Assembly (NCBI RefSeq): GCF_025997995.1
Contig: NZ_AP026683.1
Span: forward strand, 2,232,501 to 2,296,500
Origin: Sediminibacterium sp. TEGAF015
GTDB taxonomy: Bacteria; Bacteroidota; Bacteroidia; Chitinophagales; Chitinophagaceae
Length of the DNA stretch: 64,000 bases
Direction of reading: 5' to 3'
The position numbers and the translations under genes are program-made. This document shows positions 18,957 through 28,433 of this stretch, one piece after another. The notes beneath the pieces are model-generated. The model had not been told where the DNA came from and did not search any database. It worked only from the letters and a program-made list of their open reading frames with translations. Position 1 is the first letter of the stretch. Every line of letters starts with the position of its first letter.

Positions 18957-21900
18957 ATGATAAACCGCTTTTTATTCCTCGTTTTATTTTTTGGGTGGAT
19001 TAGAGCAGAAAATCTTCAAGCACAAGTGATGTGCGGCTATGATTTAGGAAGAACCGACTCAGCAAAGGCAAAACTTTTTCAGGCAGAAGAAGAGAAAATG
19101 AATCGTGCCATACAAGTACAGATTGCGAAAGAACGTTCTAACAGAATGGTCAACGGCCAAATCCGCAGTCAGTCAACCGGAAAAATAAAGTCGACTGCTA
19201 CACCACTGCCTCCAACTGTTTACATCCCTGTTGTATATCATATTATTGATGCAGACCCTTTCTCTATTACAGATGCCATGGTGCAGGCTAGTCTGGATGA
19301 TCTGAATAGGGCTTATGCTCATATAGGTGCGTATAGTGTTGATCCATTGGGCGAAGACACCCGCATACAGTTTCGATTGGCACAAAGAACACCCACAGGG
19401 GAAAAATCCAATGGGATTAATCGTATCAAATCTTTTTATGACAGTGTAGATGTTGATTTAGAAGATGCAGCTCTCAAAAATCAAATAAAATGGGATCCTT
19501 CCAGATATGCGAATATTTGGGTAGTGAAAAAAATTAACGGAGAAATTCAACCCAGCCGTTTTGAATGTGGTCAATGGACAAGAATGGCGTATGGTGGTTA
19601 TGCTTCAGCAGGCGGGGGCATGGTAGTTGCAGGATTAAGCACTGCTGTTCTTGCTCATGAAATGGGGCACTATCTTTCTTTACTACATACTTTTCAAGGA
19701 ACCAACTGTGCCAACAATGACTGTAGCTTAGATGGAGATAGGGTTTGCGATACTCCTCCCGATAGAAGTACACTAGGCTCTCCCTGTAACAATCCTGAAA
19801 ACTCTTGTGGTACCGATACACTCTCCGGACCATTTACCGTTGATGTTCCAGATAATATTTCCAACTTCATGGATTATGGAACAAGCTGCCCTTCTGTGTT
19901 TACTCCAGGTCAGGGAGAAAGAATGCGGGCTTTTCTGGCTGTGTTTAATGGAGGAAGCTTATTGGTTAGCGACGGCGCCAATCCCCCTTGTTCCGACAAT
20001 ATCAATGCGCTTTACGAAATAACCAATAACCCCTTTCCGCTCATAGGTACTAGCGTTGATTTTACCAATCGGTCTGTGGGTGCAATTAATTATGAGTGGT
20101 GGATCAAAGACCTGTCTTCTGGTGTTGAAAGCATATTGGGAACCAACGCAAACCTGAGTCATCTATTTGCAGTTGCAGGCACTTATCAAATAAAACTTAA
20201 AGCCTTCAATGCTACAGGAACCTGCTCCAGCAGTTATTATACACAAGTGATAGTGAGTTGTGGTACCGTTGCCAGATTTTCACCAGACAAACGAATCGTT
20301 GCTTCCAGAACGGGCTTATATGAAGACACGGTTACTTTTAAAAACCATTCTGAAAATGCAGATAATTTTCAATGGTATATTAAAAACAATACAACAGGGG
20401 TTCAACAGCTCATCAGTACTTCTGTTGACTTGCAATATTCCTTTCCTTCCGCTGCTTTGTATTCTATCTGGCTAATAGCCAGTAAAGGGGCTTGTACTTC
20501 TACTTCACAAACATTTTCCTTAAATGTTACAGAAGCAACCAGTGATGCAGTATTGAATTTGTATGGTGTTAACTGCTACAAAAACGATTCTATCCGTGTA
20601 TTCTTTGGCATTACAAATATTGGTGTTGACACCATTCCTGCAGGAACAGTTGTTCGTTTTTACAACAGAGATACTGCACAAGCAGGACGTGTGCAAATGG
20701 ATTCGGCTTTTAAAATACCCGCTGATATTTTAGGAAACTGTTCTGCATTTTATGTTCATATTGTAAAAGCAGATCGCAACCGCTCTGATTCTATTTACCT
20801 GGTGCTTGATGAAGAAAATACAATTAAAGAAATTAGTAAAACCAATAATAGAAGGTCAAGAACTTTATTCCAGCCAACCCGCAGTATAAGTCCGAAAGAC
20901 ACAACGGTATTTGTGAACAGTACACAAAGTTTCAAACTAAATTATGCTCCCGATGCATTAAGTTCTATTTCCTGGACAAGTAGTGCAGGAAATTTCAATT
21001 GTGCTACTTGTGTTAACACTTCCATGAAAATTGTTGACACCACCTATCTTAAAGTGAAAACACTCACACAGTTTGGCTGCGAAGATTCAGCAACTGCCGT
21101 TGTTAAGGTTTTCCCTAACGACCTTGCAGGTTCTGCGCCTTCGATTTATTGTTATAAAAACAATGACAGTGTTCTGGTAAAAACGAAAATCTGTTTGTTA
21201 AATGGATACGAAAAGCTCACAAGAAATATTAAAGTGCAGTATTTTGATACTGTAAAAACGATGGCTGGAGCAAAATTGCTACACGAATCGATAGTACCCG
21301 CTTCTACTGTTTTTACAAATAGCTGTGCAACCATTGAACATCATTTTTCAAGAAAGGGGGCTTCGGCTATTTATGTATATATCAATCCAGACCTAGCTAT
21401 TTATGAAGATCAGGTTAACAACAATTCGGTTTCCATTCCATATACCATTTTTAAAATTGGGGTCCCCGTAAATCAGATTTCCATTGCCCGCGGAGACCCT
21501 TATCAACTTTCGATTCTGCAATTAGGAGAACCTGTTACGAATATTATGTGGACACCCGGTTTTGCCCTTAATTGTACGAATTGCTATGCACCCATATTAA
21601 GCACCAATTCTTCAACTATGGTAAATGTGCTGGCTGGCAGCCTGTATGGTTGTAAGGATTCTGCTTCCATTGCAGTAAACGCTTATTTTCAGTCACATTT
21701 AATTTTGCCTACTGTGTTTACGCCCAACGGTGATGGTAAGAACGATTATTTTTATGTGATTGCAGGAAAAGATGTTATAAAAGTTAGAACCTTTACCATC
21801 ATGAATCGCTGGGGAGCAGTGGTATTCAACAAATCCGGTACCCTACCGAATAGTTATGCTGATGGATGGGATGGAAATTACAATGGAAAACCAGCAGAAG

Positions 21901-21986
21901 CAGGTACTTATATTTATCAATTGATTGTTGAGTTGAGTGATGGAACCACGGAAACACGCAAGGGAAATATTACTTTATTACGATGA
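18957..21986 (+). CDS. T9SS type-B sorted M43-like metalloprotease with PKD-like modules
   Basis: 1009 residues. Signal peptide to about LQAQ (residue 23), then a pappalysin-type (M43) zinc protease. The site is HEMGHYLSLLH (H234-H244), followed by a disulfide-rich LDGDRVCDTPPD segment and the Met-turn SNFMDYGTSC. Two PKD-like modules follow (about 350-430 and 440-530), then CARDB-like repeats. The last 90 residues form a gliding-motility type-B C-terminal domain: PTVFTPNGDGKNDYF, TFTIMNRWGAVVF, WDGNYNGKPAEAGTYIY, ending KGNITLLR. This domain directs the protein through the type IX system to the cell surface or medium. The next gene, overlapping by 4 bases, encodes its likely PorP/SprF partner. 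Confidence 0.92.
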   Translation: MINRFLFLVLFFGWIRAENLQAQVMCGYDLGRTDSAKAKLFQAEEEKMNRAIQVQIAKERSNRMVNGQIRSQSTGKIKSTATPLPPTVYIPVVYHIIDADPFSITDAMVQASLDDLNRAYAHIGAYSVDPLGEDTRIQFRLAQRTPTGEKSNGINRIKSFYDSVDVDLEDAALKNQIKWDPSRYANIWVVKKINGEIQPSRFECGQWTRMAYGGYASAGGGMVVAGLSTAVLAHEMGHYLSLLHTFQGTNCANNDCSLDGDRVCDTPPDRSTLGSPCNNPENSCGTDTLSGPFTVDVPDNISNFMDYGTSCPSVFTPGQGERMRAFLAVFNGGSLLVSDGANPPCSDNINALYEITNNPFPLIGTSVDFTNRSVGAINYEWWIKDLSSGVESILGTNANLSHLFAVAGTYQIKLKAFNATGTCSSSYYTQVIVSCGTVARFSPDKRIVASRTGLYEDTVTFKNHSENADNFQWYIKNNTTGVQQLISTSVDLQYSFPSAALYSIWLIASKGACTSTSQTFSLNVTEATSDAVLNLYGVNCYKNDSIRVFFGITNIGVDTIPAGTVVRFYNRDTAQAGRVQMDSAFKIPADILGNCSAFYVHIVKADRNRSDSIYLVLDEENTIKEISKTNNRRSRTLFQPTRSISPKDTTVFVNSTQSFKLNYAPDALSSISWTSSAGNFNCATCVNTSMKIVDTTYLKVKTLTQFGCEDSATAVVKVFPNDLAGSAPSIYCYKNNDSVLVKTKICLLNGYEKLTRNIKVQYFDTVKTMAGAKLLHESIVPASTVFTNSCATIEHHFSRKGASAIYVYINPDLAIYEDQVNNNSVSIPYTIFKIGVPVNQISIARGDPYQLSILQLGEPVTNIMWTPGFALNCTNCYAPILSTNSSTMVNVLAGSLYGCKDSASIAVNAYFQSHLILPTVFTPNGDGKNDYFYVIAGKDVIKVRTFTIMNRWGAVVFNKSGTLPNSYADGWDGNYNGKPAEAGTYIYQLIVELSDGTTETRKGNITLLR

Positions 21987-23014
21987 GGCTTAGGAAAAGA
22001 TATTTAATTAAATGGGCACTCAGCATATGTTTGACCGCATGCTGCAGTGATGACTTATTTGCACAGGACCCTCAGTTCTCTCAGTTTTTTTCGTCTCCCT
22101 TAACTTTGAACGCGGCACTAACCGGAAATTTTAATGGAACAACAAGATTTGTAGGAAATATCAGATCTCAGAATGCGGATTATAACAATGCCTATAATAC
22201 CAAAACAGCATCTGTAGATTTTAATATGCTTGGCAATCGGATCAAACAATTCGATCGCCTAAGTCTTGGTGTATTATTCCTTTCGGACCAAACAGGCAAC
22301 AAAGTACTTACCAATAATCATTTGGGAGTGTCCCTCGGTTACCTGAAAGCGTTGGATGAAGAGCAGAAAAGGTCTTTTTCTATTGGGTTTCAGGCGAGCT
22401 ATAATAACAAGAGATTCAACGCTGCAAATGCATTGTTAGAAGATCAAATTACTTCGGGGGGAATTATTAATGTAAGCGGAGATAATTTGATAAACAATGG
22501 GTTGAGCAAATCTGCACTTGATGTAAACGCTGGAATTCTTTACCAATATGCACCCACCAACGAGCATCTATATTATATTGGAGGGGCGCTGTTTAATATA
22601 CTACAATCTCAGAAGGGATTTGGAAATAACACAACTGCTGTACCCTTAAGAAAAACGATTCATGGGGGCATGATGAGTCCTGTGGGGTATGCAGGAACAT
22701 TTCATGCTAGCTTTCATTTACAGCAACAAAAAGGATTTAATCAATTACTGATAGGTGCGGCTTATAGTCACTATCTTAAAGATATACTCAATGCCTATGT
22801 TGAATTATATGCAGGGGCATGGTATAGAAGCGATGAGACGGTGATTCCTTATATTGGAATAGAATGGAATTACTGGCGTCTAGGATACACGAACGATATT
22901 AACTTTAGCCATCAGATAACAGCAGGTCAGTTAAGATATTCTAATGAACTGTCTTTGTATTATACTTTGAACAAAGACAGAAGTGGGGCTAAATTTAAGT
23001 GCCCTGTTTTTTAG
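21983..23014 (+). CDS. PorP/SprF family type IX secretion outer-membrane protein
   Basis: 343 residues with a signal sequence ending LFAQ, immediately followed by the family hallmark DPQFSQFFSSPLTLNAALTG. The remainder alternates short strands with aromatic and glycine turns, as in an outer-membrane beta barrel: YNTKTASVDFNM, LSLGVLFLSDQTG, AYVELYAGAWYRSDETVIPYIGIEWNYW, and it ends LSLYYTLNK. Members of this family are dedicated partners for secretion or attachment of type-B CTD proteins. The ATGA overlap with the protease gene at 21983-21986 makes that pairing here very likely. Family assignment confident. Confidence 0.9.
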   Translation: MRLRKRYLIKWALSICLTACCSDDLFAQDPQFSQFFSSPLTLNAALTGNFNGTTRFVGNIRSQNADYNNAYNTKTASVDFNMLGNRIKQFDRLSLGVLFLSDQTGNKVLTNNHLGVSLGYLKALDEEQKRSFSIGFQASYNNKRFNAANALLEDQITSGGIINVSGDNLINNGLSKSALDVNAGILYQYAPTNEHLYYIGGALFNILQSQKGFGNNTTAVPLRKTIHGGMMSPVGYAGTFHASFHLQQQKGFNQLLIGAAYSHYLKDILNAYVELYAGAWYRSDETVIPYIGIEWNYWRLGYTNDINFSHQITAGQLRYSNELSLYYTLNKDRSGAKFKCPVF

Positions 23015-23024
23015 ACACTTCATA

Positions 23025-24509
23025 CTACTTTCTGATTGAGTTTGTTTGATTTTTATTTCGAGTATGCGTAAATAGAATCCTTTCCGTTTCTTGTTTTACC
23101 AATAATTCTTTTCGGTGATTCCATATTTTATCTCTCGCATTTCTTCCGGCTTTAGTAGCGTCTACAATAGGGAATGGATAATCTTTTCCGATGATGGTAT
23201 TGCTAAGTTGCTGTTCCATCATGCTCATCTTATACGGCTCATGAATAAATGCTGCCGGAACAGTTTGTAATTCAGGAACCCATTTTTTTATAAACGTCCC
23301 TTCGGGATCATGATCGCCGGATTGCTTAATGGGGTTATATATCCGAATAGTATTCACCCCGGTAGTACCTGCCTGCATTTGAAACTGGGGATAATGAATG
23401 CCGGGTTCGTAATCTAAAAATTGTTTCGCCAGATGATGCGCACCCCATCTCCAGTCTTGGTAAAGATGGTGACATAAAAAGGAAACCAGCATGGCACGCA
23501 TCCTAAAATTAACCCAACCAGTTGTAATCAAACAACGCATACAGGCATCTACCAATGGAAAACCTGTTTTACCTTCTTCCCATGCTTTGATAAAAGTTTG
23601 ATTGGGGGGATGTTCTAGCAGTTCATACCCTTTGTTGATACATTCAAACTCATATCTCCCCTCTACTTCAAATTTTTGAATAAAATGACAGTGCCATTTT
23701 AAGCGGGTGATGGCGTTGCTGATAGGACCCTTGAAGGAAGAGGTTTTTTGTGCTTCATGCAACGCCTGATAAGCTTGTTTTATACTCAGGTTACCCCAGC
23801 TGATATAGGGCGATAGACGGGTACAGCTTTTTCTGCTCTCTTTTGGCTTACTGATATGTTTACTATAGAATCGTCCTCTATCAGTAATAAAGGTTTGCAA
23901 ATATCGATGGGCATTTTCTTCTCCTGCTGGCTGAAATGCTTTGGCGTAATCTTGCAATAGATGCTGTAACTGGATTGGAATCGTATATTTTGATTCAAAG
24001 AAAGGAAGTGAATTGAGGCTGTACCCATTTTGAATTATGGGTGCATGCATGCTTTTATACCAATTTTTATCCCAGTCCTTTCTATTTTTAATCCCTCGGA
24101 TAATTCCATCTCGTTGAAACTCTATCCATTCAATTTGATGTGCTTTGCAATACGCTTTTACCTTCTTGTCTCTATCATACGTAATTTGGATACCCGACTC
24201 TTGATAGCTATAAATATGTTGAATTTTATATTGCTCCGCAATCTCTTCAAATGCATCAATGGCTTCTGCGTAAAAGATAGTTACCCTTCTTTTATAGACG
24301 GATAAAATTTTATTCATCGCGCATACAGAATGATACTGAAATTGTAAATGCCTAGCACTGGTATCGGTGTATTGAATGATAGAAGGCTCAAATAAAAAAA
24401 CGATTAAATACGGTAGGCCCGCTTGCTCAGCAGCATTCAAGGGTGTGTGATCCTGCGTTCGCAGATCTCTTTTTAGCCAAACAAGGTTAATAGATTTCCG
24501 ATTTTCCAC
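23025..24509 (-). CDS. Photolyase/cryptochrome family flavoprotein
   Basis: 494 residues. The N-terminal Rossmann antenna domain begins [17 protein letters not shown], equivalent to the photolyase VWFRxDLRxxDNxAL. The C-terminal FAD domain shows [51 protein letters not shown] and [19 protein letters not shown]. The next element reads [13 protein letters not shown] rather than the NNGGWQW/AGTG stretch of class I CPD photolyases, then RIYNPIKQS and KWVPEL. It therefore belongs to a side branch whose repair activity cannot be assumed. The start codon is GTG, forced by a TGA two codons upstream. It is convergent with the PorP/SprF gene. Light-driven DNA repair or signalling are both possible. Confidence 0.88.
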   Translation of the reverse strand: MENRKSINLVWLKRDLRTQDHTPLNAAEQAGLPYLIVFLFEPSIIQYTDTSARHLQFQYHSVCAMNKILSVYKRRVTIFYAEAIDAFEEIAEQYKIQHIYSYQESGIQITYDRDKKVKAYCKAHQIEWIEFQRDGIIRGIKNRKDWDKNWYKSMHAPIIQNGYSLNSLPFFESKYTIPIQLQHLLQDYAKAFQPAGEENAHRYLQTFITDRGRFYSKHISKPKESRKSCTRLSPYISWGNLSIKQAYQALHEAQKTSSFKGPISNAITRLKWHCHFIQKFEVEGRYEFECINKGYELLEHPPNQTFIKAWEEGKTGFPLVDACMRCLITTGWVNFRMRAMLVSFLCHHLYQDWRWGAHHLAKQFLDYEPGIHYPQFQMQAGTTGVNTIRIYNPIKQSGDHDPEGTFIKKWVPELQTVPAAFIHEPYKMSMMEQQLSNTIIGKDYPFPIVDATKAGRNARDKIWNHRKELLVKQETERILFTHTRNKNQTNSIRK

Positions 24510-24574
24510 TTCTCAATAACACTAAAAAGGAGGTTTGGTTCCTATTTAAACTGCAAAAGTGGATTTATCTTAAT

Positions 24575-26767
24575 TTACACAGCTGGTAGTTCAATTTTAA
24601 ATTGTGTTCCTTTATTAGGCTCGCTGGCAATATGAATTTTTCCTCCAAGCGTTTCTATTTGGGTTTTAACCATAAACAAACCCATCCCTTTTCCTTCCGT
24701 ATGACTATGGAATCTTTTATATAACCCGAAAAGAGTGTCCTTGTTTTTTTTCAAATCAATTCCTAGTCCATTGTCTGTGAAGACCAATTGAATTTGATTA
24801 TCTATAATCGAAGATTTTATTTTTATAACTGGTTGAACATCCGGTCTTCTATACTTTATGCTATTTGAGATAAGGTTATAGAAAATACTATAGATATATG
24901 ATTTAATAGAATTGATTTGATCAATAGCAGAAAAGTCTATTTCAAAAGTTACCTTTTCTAATTTAATCAGATTATCAATTGCCAATTGTATCTCATTCAT
25001 GATTGAAGAAAAATGAATGGTTGTCTTCTGCTCATTTACCTCTCTTCTAATTTGAAGAATTAAGCTGAGGTCTTTGATAACATCATCCAAAGCACTAACC
25101 GATTGGTTCAATGAGGATACCATAGAAGCCTGTTCAGCAGGTTCTAAATCTGGCATCTTCATAAAATTGGTTATCCCAATAATATTGGCAACGGGGGCCC
25201 TTAAATTATGAGAAACAATGTATGCAAACTGTTCAAGGTCTTTATTGCGCTGAATCAAATCGTTCATGATTTGGGCTTTCTCATAGTCACTAGCAATTTG
25301 AACAGAGATATCTCTCATTATTTTAGATGCTCCTATCACTTGATTAAATTCATTGATGATTGGAGAAACCGTTAATGAAACATGAACGATTGAGCCATTT
25401 TTATTAATTCTAACTGTTTCATATCTATCAATTACTTTTCGTTCTTGAATACTTGAAGAGATTTTTACCTCCTCCTCATGCAATTCCTCTGGAATTAACA
25501 TATAGATGGATTTCCCAATTGCTTCCGTTTCGTTGTATCCCAATATTTTCTCTGCCCCTTTATTCCATGAAGTAATCGTTCCATTTAATGCCACACTCAA
25601 AATTGCATCATGCGAAGAGTTAACGATTAAAGAAGAAAGGGCCAATTTTTCTTCGTATTCAATTGTCTCTGTAATATCCTGGCAGGTTCCAAAAACCCTT
25701 TCTGGTTCATTATTGGCGTTAAAAGAAACCCTCCATCTTTCTTCTACATGTTTGAGATTACCCTTTGCGGTTATTATTCTATGCTGTATGGTGTTGTATT
25801 CCTTTGAGGCAAATGATGATTTAAATGCATCATCTACTTTTTGTTTATCTTCAGGATGAACATAATCAAGAAAAGAATTGTGGGTTGGATTAAAAGAATG
25901 AACATCTAATTCAAAAATAGAAAAGGTTTCATTTGACCAATACACATTTAATGTGGACAAATCTGTTTCCCAACTACCCACTTTGGTAGCCATTTGGGCC
26001 TCCACTAATCTATTCTCTGATTTTTTTCTTTCCGTAATATCTAATAAAGCACCTAGAATGGCTTCCTGTCCGTTTATAATTTTCCTTGTTCCAAAAAACT
26101 CAATATTAATTATATTATTGTTCTTATGAATTCCTCGAATCTCACAAGAATGTGATTTTTGATTTTCATCAATTTCAGCAAAATATTGCTGCAAAATGGT
26201 TCTGTCTTCTTCAACAAAGATTTGAAATTGATTTTTACCAATCATTTCATCAATGGTAAAACCAAATATGTTTCCAAATTCTTTATTGACATATGTGTAG
26301 ACATTATTTTTAATGATAAAAGTTCCCACCAACGAATTATCTGCCAGACTATGAAATCTGTTTTCGCTGGCGATAAGCATCTGTTCTAATTTTTTCTTTT
26401 CTGTAATTTCTTCAGGCTGTGCAAGCACTATAGTTGAACTGACAAATACATATTGAACGTTTACATATTTTTCTATATCCTTGCTTTTAAATTGATAATT
26501 AATCTCGCGCTCAAAAGAAAATCCCTCCGTTCGACAACGACGCAGATCATTTAATATTTCAGGTTGATCCTTATACAGTTGACTGGCCTTCTGATTCAAT
26601 AATTGATCTATTCGGTCACTGGCAAATCCAGTAGCTGCTTTATTAAATCCAATTAAACGAAAATCATTGTCTTCATATTTCCAAACGAACGTGGGCTGGG
26701 GTAAAGATTGATAGATGGAATAGAGGATTTCGGGGTCAATTAATATGGTCTGAGAACTAAACTCCAT
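24575..26767 (-). CDS. Multi-PAS sensor histidine kinase, soluble
   Basis: 730 residues with no signal peptide or membrane helix, so it is a cytoplasmic sensor. Four PAS-like units can be seen: about 10-115, 130-250 (SLADNSLVGTFIIKNN), 250-370 (GSWETDLSTLNVYWS) and 380-500 (SSHDAILSVALNGTI, GYNETEAIGKSIY). The kinase core has the H-box EQFAYIVSHNLRAPVANIIG (phosphoacceptor His near 528) and an ATPase domain with NLISNSIKYR (N-box), FTDNGLGID and KGMGLFMVKTQIE. No response regulator is adjacent, so it is an orphan kinase with unknown ligand and partner. A terminator separates it from the upstream SusCD transcript. Confidence 0.92.
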   Translation of the reverse strand: MEFSSQTILIDPEILYSIYQSLPQPTFVWKYEDNDFRLIGFNKAATGFASDRIDQLLNQKASQLYKDQPEILNDLRRCRTEGFSFEREINYQFKSKDIEKYVNVQYVFVSSTIVLAQPEEITEKKKLEQMLIASENRFHSLADNSLVGTFIIKNNVYTYVNKEFGNIFGFTIDEMIGKNQFQIFVEEDRTILQQYFAEIDENQKSHSCEIRGIHKNNNIINIEFFGTRKIINGQEAILGALLDITERKKSENRLVEAQMATKVGSWETDLSTLNVYWSNETFSIFELDVHSFNPTHNSFLDYVHPEDKQKVDDAFKSSFASKEYNTIQHRIITAKGNLKHVEERWRVSFNANNEPERVFGTCQDITETIEYEEKLALSSLIVNSSHDAILSVALNGTITSWNKGAEKILGYNETEAIGKSIYMLIPEELHEEEVKISSSIQERKVIDRYETVRINKNGSIVHVSLTVSPIINEFNQVIGASKIMRDISVQIASDYEKAQIMNDLIQRNKDLEQFAYIVSHNLRAPVANIIGITNFMKMPDLEPAEQASMVSSLNQSVSALDDVIKDLSLILQIRREVNEQKTTIHFSSIMNEIQLAIDNLIKLEKVTFEIDFSAIDQINSIKSYIYSIFYNLISNSIKYRRPDVQPVIKIKSSIIDNQIQLVFTDNGLGIDLKKNKDTLFGLYKRFHSHTEGKGMGLFMVKTQIETLGGKIHIASEPNKGTQFKIELPAV

Positions 26768-26840
26768 TCAAAGGGTTGGTTTTTCTAAAAATACGAGTTT
26801 TATCAATAATTAGTCAAATAATTGATCCCCCTAAAAACAC

Positions 26841-26871
26841 AAAAGACCTCAATATTATGTTAAGGTCTTTT
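26841..26871 (-). terminator. Intrinsic terminator downstream of the first SusCD locus
   Basis: AAAAGACCT (26841-26849) pairs with AGGTCTTTT (26863-26871) around a 13-base loop. On the minus strand the hairpin ends in a T run, 29 bases after the phosphodiesterase stop. It ends the SusC-SusD-phosphodiesterase transcript ahead of the PAS kinase. Confidence 0.75.
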
Positions 26872-26899
26872 AGGTTGTATAAGTTTTATGTATTCTAAT

Positions 26900-28426
26900 C
26901 TATTTTCTGGTCACTTGTGAAAAGTTCACATAAACGTATTTTCCAAACTTGCTTCTATCTAAAAGAAGTTTATAATTTACCTTGTTTACTTTTACAGCAG
27001 TTTTGATAATTTCTTTTTTTACCTTCGGATAGGTTCTCTCTTCACGATTTAGTAAAAATTCATACATCACTCTACCATCCACTGTTTTAGGAATAGGGAG
27101 ACCAAGGGTATTTAACACAGTAGGAATTAAATCAACGTTGGATGTTGGCAAATCACTTTTTACAGCTTTTTTATAACTGGGACCAGAAACCAGTAAGGGT
27201 ATATTAATTTCATATGGACTTAAACTTCCATGACCAGCAATGCCTTTAGAATAACTACTACCTGAATATCCAGCTGAATTTTTGTCATCATTCCAATTAA
27301 CATCAACCAATATATCTGCAGCACGTTCAGGATGATTCCAGTGTATACTCTCAAAAGAAAGCGTTCCGGGTATAAATCCTATTAAGCCATTTTGCTTTTC
27401 CCCTTTGGTAAAAATAGCACCAACCCAATTTTCAGATTGAAGATGGGAAACTGTTTTCTGTATTAAATTAACATCATGATTCTTTACATATAAAGCACCT
27501 CCTGCAACAATTATGTCGTCTGAATCTTTATTTTTTTTCAAACCGCTTCGAATCAAAAAATCTACGAGATTTTCATTTCCTATATAACTGACAAATCCAT
27601 GATCGGTTGAAATAACAACATTAAATTTATCGGATAACCCTCTTGATTTAATTTCAGAAATGATTCTGCCAAATTGTTCATCTACTGATTTAATGGAAGC
27701 AATTGCAGTATTAGAACCAATTCCATCACTGTGTGCTGTTCCATCAGGATCTGAAAACCAAATAGCACTTACATGTGGTCCATCCAAGCGCAAGCCATAT
27801 TTTAATAAAGCATCTGTTATCCATTTATGTCTTGCATGATTGGGTTTTGCAGCAGGAGGAATTTCACCAATTTCATTTATAACAGTCTTTTTAAATGATT
27901 CAGGTAAAATCATAGTTGGATTAACTATTGCACCACTGATACTATGATTTTGCATTAATGCCTGACCTGTAGTACCAGAACTAAAAACCATCATTTCCTT
28001 ATGACATTGCTTTAATACTTCACCCAATGAAATTGCCGTTAGCAGGTGTCCATTCAATTTTTGATTGATTTTTAGTAACTCATTTGCTTCACCAGTATTA
28101 ATTGCCTTAAGTGGATCAATTTCAGGAAAATAAACACTGTTCCCTAACAAACCGTGTGTACCAGGATAGGCACCTGTAGCATAAGATGTTGCATTTACCC
28201 TTGTAACAGAAGGGAAGACACTATGATGAGATTTTCCAATACTGGCCGTTTTGCTAAAAGCGTATAGATTAGGCATTCCATCTGGGGTAATATAATCGGG
28301 ACGTAAACCATCAAAAAAAACAATCAACGTTCGCGTACTATCGACATTATTAAACGCTGCTTTAATTGGATTTACCAAATGTGTACAGGCTAATAAGAAT
28401 ACTAAGAAATAGCTATTTTGCTTCAT
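26900..28426 (-). CDS. Secreted type I phosphodiesterase/nucleotide pyrophosphatase (alkaline phosphatase superfamily)
   Basis: I place the start at the ATG 28426 (508 residues), where a signal peptide begins (MKQNSYFLVFLLACTHL, to about PIKAA). An upstream alternative would overlap the SusD stop and add an unlikely leader. Dimetal motifs of the NPP family are in order: VFFDGLRPDY (Asp), FPSVTRVNATSYATG (nucleophile Thr), WFSDPDGTAHSDG (Asp/His), STDHGFVSY (Asp-His) and AGHGSLSPYE (His). Such enzymes hydrolyse phosphodiesters or pyrophosphates such as nucleotides or glycerophosphodiesters. It follows the SusD gene by 7 bases, so it should process the ligand taken up by that SusCD pair or prepare it outside. 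Confidence 0.88.
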   Translation of the reverse strand: MKQNSYFLVFLLACTHLVNPIKAAFNNVDSTRTLIVFFDGLRPDYITPDGMPNLYAFSKTASIGKSHHSVFPSVTRVNATSYATGAYPGTHGLLGNSVYFPEIDPLKAINTGEANELLKINQKLNGHLLTAISLGEVLKQCHKEMMVFSSGTTGQALMQNHSISGAIVNPTMILPESFKKTVINEIGEIPPAAKPNHARHKWITDALLKYGLRLDGPHVSAIWFSDPDGTAHSDGIGSNTAIASIKSVDEQFGRIISEIKSRGLSDKFNVVISTDHGFVSYIGNENLVDFLIRSGLKKNKDSDDIIVAGGALYVKNHDVNLIQKTVSHLQSENWVGAIFTKGEKQNGLIGFIPGTLSFESIHWNHPERAADILVDVNWNDDKNSAGYSGSSYSKGIAGHGSLSPYEINIPLLVSGPSYKKAVKSDLPTSNVDLIPTVLNTLGLPIPKTVDGRVMYEFLLNREERTYPKVKKEIIKTAVKVNKVNYKLLLDRSKFGKYVYVNFSQVTRK

Positions 28427-28433
28427 AAATAAT

